This document shows, piece after piece, positions 13,433 through 15,442 of a stretch of 15,442 nucleotides of DNA. Within the stretch, counting starts at the first letter, position 1. Each line of letters begins with the position of its first letter. The position numbers were made by a program, and so were the translations under genes. The stretch is from an uncultured Acidimicrobiaceae bacterium (GTDB taxonomy: Bacteria; Actinomycetota; Acidimicrobiia; Spongiisociales; UBA5794). The notes below the pieces were generated by a model, which was not told the origin of the DNA, ran no database searches, and was given only the letters and a program-made list of their open reading frames with translations. The stretch is taken from positions 1-15,442 of the forward strand of contig CAMYJM010000050.1 of NCBI GenBank assembly GCA_947258635.1. Direction: 5' to 3'.

Positions 13433-15088
13433 GTGCCGGAGCATGGATTGAAGCGAATTCGGGTTGCCTGTGCTCAGCTGAACCTGAAGGTCGGCAACAT
13501 ATCCGGGAATGCCAACTCGATCATGGCCGCCATGGCCTGGGCCGAAGGGCACGACGCCGACATACTTCTGCTGCCGGAATTGGCGATCACCGGATATCCG
13601 CCCGAGGACCTGTTGCTGCGGCCGGCGTTCATCGACGACAACCTGGCCGCTCTGGAACGGATAACGCAAGCCTCCGGCAAGGTGGTCACGGTGGTCGGGT
13701 TCGTCGATCGGGTGGCGGTCGATCATCACCCCGATGACTCGATGCCGCGTTCTCTGGCCAACGCGGCGGCTTTGGTCGGCAACGGACGGCGGCTGGGTAC
13801 CTATCACAAGGCGTTGCTCCCCAACTACGGCGTCTTCGACGAAGCCCGCTACTTCGTGCCCAGCGAGGCTGCGGATCAGGTATGGACCGTTGGTGATGTG
13901 AAATGCGGCGTTTCGGTGTGCGAGGACATCTGGTCTCCGAACGGCCCACCGACGCAGCAAGCCAAAGCCGGTGCCGAGATTCTGCTCAACATCAACGGCT
14001 CGCCCTACCACCTGGGCAAAGGAGAGGAACGGGCCGATCTGCTGGCCACCCAAGCCCGGAACTCAGGCGTGCCGGTCGTATACCTGAACCTCGTGGGCGG
14101 CCAGGATGAGCTCGTGTTCGACGGCGAGTCGATGGTCTTCGACGCGACGGGCCAACTCATCCACCGGGCCCCACAATTCAGGGAGGAGCTCTTCTACGTC
14201 GATATCGAGATCGGCCGGGACCAGCCGGCTTCGGATGTGCGGCTCCGGCTGAGTGACGAGGCCGAGGTCTACGCGGCGCTTGTCACCGGGCTGGGAGACT
14301 ACGTACGCAAGAACGGTTTCAACGACGTGGTGATCGGCCTATCCGGCGGCATCGACAGCGCGTTGACCTGCGCGATCGCGGTCGACGCGCTGGGGCCGCG
14401 GGCCGTGTGGGGGGTCACCATGCCGACCCGCTACAGCTCGGACGGCTCGATTGCGGACAGTCGCCGGCTGACGGGCAACCTCGGGTGTCGTTTCGACATG
14501 ATCCCGATCGATGACGTCTTCGCCCAGTTCCTCACATCTCTGGGGCCACAGTTCGCCGACACCGATCCCGACGTGACGGAAGAGAACCTGCAAGCCCGGA
14601 TTCGCGGCGCCATCCTGATGGCACTGTCCAACAAGTTCGGGTCGATGGTCGTGGCGACCGGCAACAAGTCCGAGATGGCCGTCGGCTACGCCACGCTGTA
14701 CGGCGACATGGCCGGGGGCTACGCCGTTCTCAAGGACGTGTTCAAGACCTGGGTGTACCGGTTGGCGGTCTGGCGGAATCGGGACGGCGTGGTGATTCCC
14801 CTGGAGACGATAGAGAAGCCGCCATCGGCCGAGCTGCGCCCCGGTCAGCTCGACTCCGACTCGCTACCGGACTACGACACCCTCGACGGCATCCTGGAGA
14901 TGTACGTCGAACAAGATCGGGCCGTCAAGGAGATCGTTGCCGCCGGTTTTCCCCCTACGGTCGTGGAGCGGGTTGCCCGGTTGGTGGATCGCAACGAGTA
15001 CAAGCGACGCCAGGCCCCCCCGGGGGTGCGCATCACGGCCAAAGCGTTCGGTAAAGACCGCCGGATTCCGATCACGAACGGCTACTAG
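13433..15088 (+). CDS. nadE: Glutamine-dependent NAD+ synthetase
   Basis: Last step of NAD+ synthesis: amidates deamido-NAD+ using glutamine-derived ammonia and ATP. The 551-residue protein has two domains. The N-terminal nitrilase-type glutaminase has the triad Glu49 (LLLPELAITGYPPEDLL), Lys126 (YHKALLPNYGVFDEARYF) and Cys163 (GVSVCEDIW), plus NINGSPYHLGKGEER and NLVGGQDELVFDGES. The C-terminal synthetase has the ATP loop SGGIDS (304-309), RYSSDGSIADS, EENLQARIRG, ATGNKSEMAVGYATLYGD, YAVLKDVFKTWVYRL, KPPSAELRPGQ.D.DSLPDY and a C-terminal EYKRRQAPPGVRI. This architecture is the standalone glutamine-using form, so no separate glutaminase partner is needed. GTG at 13433 is preferred, with GAGAGG seven bases upstream; an overlapping ATG at 13431 is in another frame. 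All catalytic residues are present. Confidence 0.96.
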   Translation: MPEHGLKRIRVACAQLNLKVGNISGNANSIMAAMAWAEGHDADILLLPELAITGYPPEDLLLRPAFIDDNLAALERITQASGKVVTVVGFVDRVAVDHHPDDSMPRSLANAAALVGNGRRLGTYHKALLPNYGVFDEARYFVPSEAADQVWTVGDVKCGVSVCEDIWSPNGPPTQQAKAGAEILLNINGSPYHLGKGEERADLLATQARNSGVPVVYLNLVGGQDELVFDGESMVFDATGQLIHRAPQFREELFYVDIEIGRDQPASDVRLRLSDEAEVYAALVTGLGDYVRKNGFNDVVIGLSGGIDSALTCAIAVDALGPRAVWGVTMPTRYSSDGSIADSRRLTGNLGCRFDMIPIDDVFAQFLTSLGPQFADTDPDVTEENLQARIRGAILMALSNKFGSMVVATGNKSEMAVGYATLYGDMAGGYAVLKDVFKTWVYRLAVWRNRDGVVIPLETIEKPPSAELRPGQLDSDSLPDYDTLDGILEMYVEQDRAVKEIVAAGFPPTVVERVARLVDRNEYKRRQAPPGVRITAKAFGKDRRIPITNGY

Positions 15089-15098
15089 TGGTTCACTC

Positions 15099-15442
15099 AT
15101 GCGCATGATCCCTATCGGCGATGTCATCGTCAACGGCGATCGTGTTGTTGCGGCTTCGGCCGTCGTGCGAGTGGACGACATCGGCCTCCTGCGAGGCTAC
15201 GGGTGCTTCGAGGTGCTGCGATCGTATTCAGGGCAACCATTTCGGCTCGACGAGCACCTCGATCGGCTGACGCGCAGCGCGGCTGCTCTGCGTTTGCCGT
15301 TGCCGCCGCGCCGCGATCTCGAAGCGTGGGCCCGGGATCGGGGCGCCGTCGGCGATGTTGTCGTCCGGATCGTCGTTACCGGCGGCACGGACCTCGATGA
15401 GCTCGGTGTCGGATCCTCGACGATCGTCTTCGCCCATGAAGC
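15099..15442 (+). CDS. Class IV aminotransferase / aminodeoxychorismate lyase family, 5' part only
   Basis: A fold-type IV PLP enzyme of the branched-chain aminotransferase, D-amino-acid aminotransferase and aminodeoxychorismate lyase (PabC) superfamily. About 114 residues are visible before the window ends. The beginning reads IPIGDVIVNGDRVV, then RVDDIGLLRGYGCFEVLRSYSGQPFRLDEHLDRLTRSAAALRLPLP, the family's N-terminal block in which GxGxFExLR and RLxEHLxRLxxSA are characteristic. It continues VGDVVVRIVVTGGTDL. The catalytic lysine and the regions that tell the subfamilies apart lie beyond the edge, so the substrate is undecided. ATG 15099 or ATG 15105 may be the start; neither has a strong ribosome-binding site. 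The gene begins 10 bases after the nadE stop on the same strand, so the two may be cotranscribed. Confidence 0.88.
   Translation, partial: MRMIPIGDVIVNGDRVVAASAVVRVDDIGLLRGYGCFEVLRSYSGQPFRLDEHLDRLTRSAAALRLPLPPRRDLEAWARDRGAVGDVVVRIVVTGGTDLDELGVGSSTIVFAHE

Noticed and set aside
12698..14053. 451-residue open frame on the minus strand across the ybdK-nadE junction
   Set aside because: It spans two well-supported plus-strand genes and has no recognisable domain.
1..15442. Mobile elements, CRISPR arrays, prophage or toxin-antitoxin genes
   Set aside because: No transposase, integrase, terminal inverted repeats, spaced direct-repeat array or recognisable toxin was found. The XRE gene is paired with an HBHA-like protein, not with a toxin.

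Overview
The window is a dense, GC-rich bacterial chromosome segment with short intergenic gaps, ATGA/TGATG-type stop-start overlaps, frequent GTG starts and at least one likely leaderless transcript. These traits, a helix-turn-helix gene overlapping a Lys/Ala/Pro-tailed coiled-coil gene (arranged like mycobacterial Rv0474-hbhA) and a DUF4332 gene point to a high-GC actinobacterium, possibly a deep-branching or uncultured lineage. The taxonomic placement is inference. No mobile element, CRISPR array, tRNA or rRNA was seen. Most genes are core metabolism.

Layout. (1) About 1-5213, plus strand: a heme/tetrapyrrole operon, hemB (3' end only), hemL, hemE, hemN and hemY, covering porphobilinogen synthase, glutamate-1-semialdehyde aminomutase, uroporphyrinogen decarboxylase, the radical-SAM coproporphyrinogen dehydrogenase and the FAD-dependent protoporphyrinogen oxidase. 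Two genes are visibly damaged. hemL lacks about 43 internal residues, including the segment that carries the family's Tyr-His-Gly-His motif, and hemY is split by a one-base frameshift near 4700-4720. (2) 5255-6364, plus strand: a degenerate MobA/MocA-like nucleotidyltransferase-fold protein and a DUF4332 helix-hairpin-helix protein. (3) 6365-6635: a GC-rich convergent intergenic region full of hairpins, ending in a good minus-strand terminator. (4) 6636-7492, minus strand: an XRE-type regulator overlapping an HBHA-like protein, driven by a clear promoter (TTGCAA-17-TATATT) that appears to give a leaderless transcript. (5) 7656-9725, plus strand: DAHP synthase (aroF-type) and prephenate dehydrogenase (tyrA), the entry and tyrosine-branch steps of aromatic amino-acid synthesis. 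(6) 9756-12067, minus strand: a membrane-bound O-acyltransferase (MBOAT/AlgI-DltB type) overlapping a membrane-anchored SGNH-type partner, a likely envelope-glycan acylation pair. (7) 12212-15442, plus strand: a YbdK-type carboxylate-amine ligase, glutamine-dependent NAD+ synthetase (nadE), and the 5' part of a class IV aminotransferase cut by the window edge.

The strongest observations are the in-frame hemL deletion and the hemY frameshift in one operon, where everything else reads as intact. They could be real lesions or assembly/sequencing errors; re-reading the locus from raw data would settle it. Other leads are the regulator-HBHA-like pair with its leaderless promoter and embedded palindrome, the nucleotidyltransferase-fold protein lacking its nucleotide-binding signature, and the hairpin-rich region at 6365-6588. 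I did not find a convincing wholly new multi-gene system.
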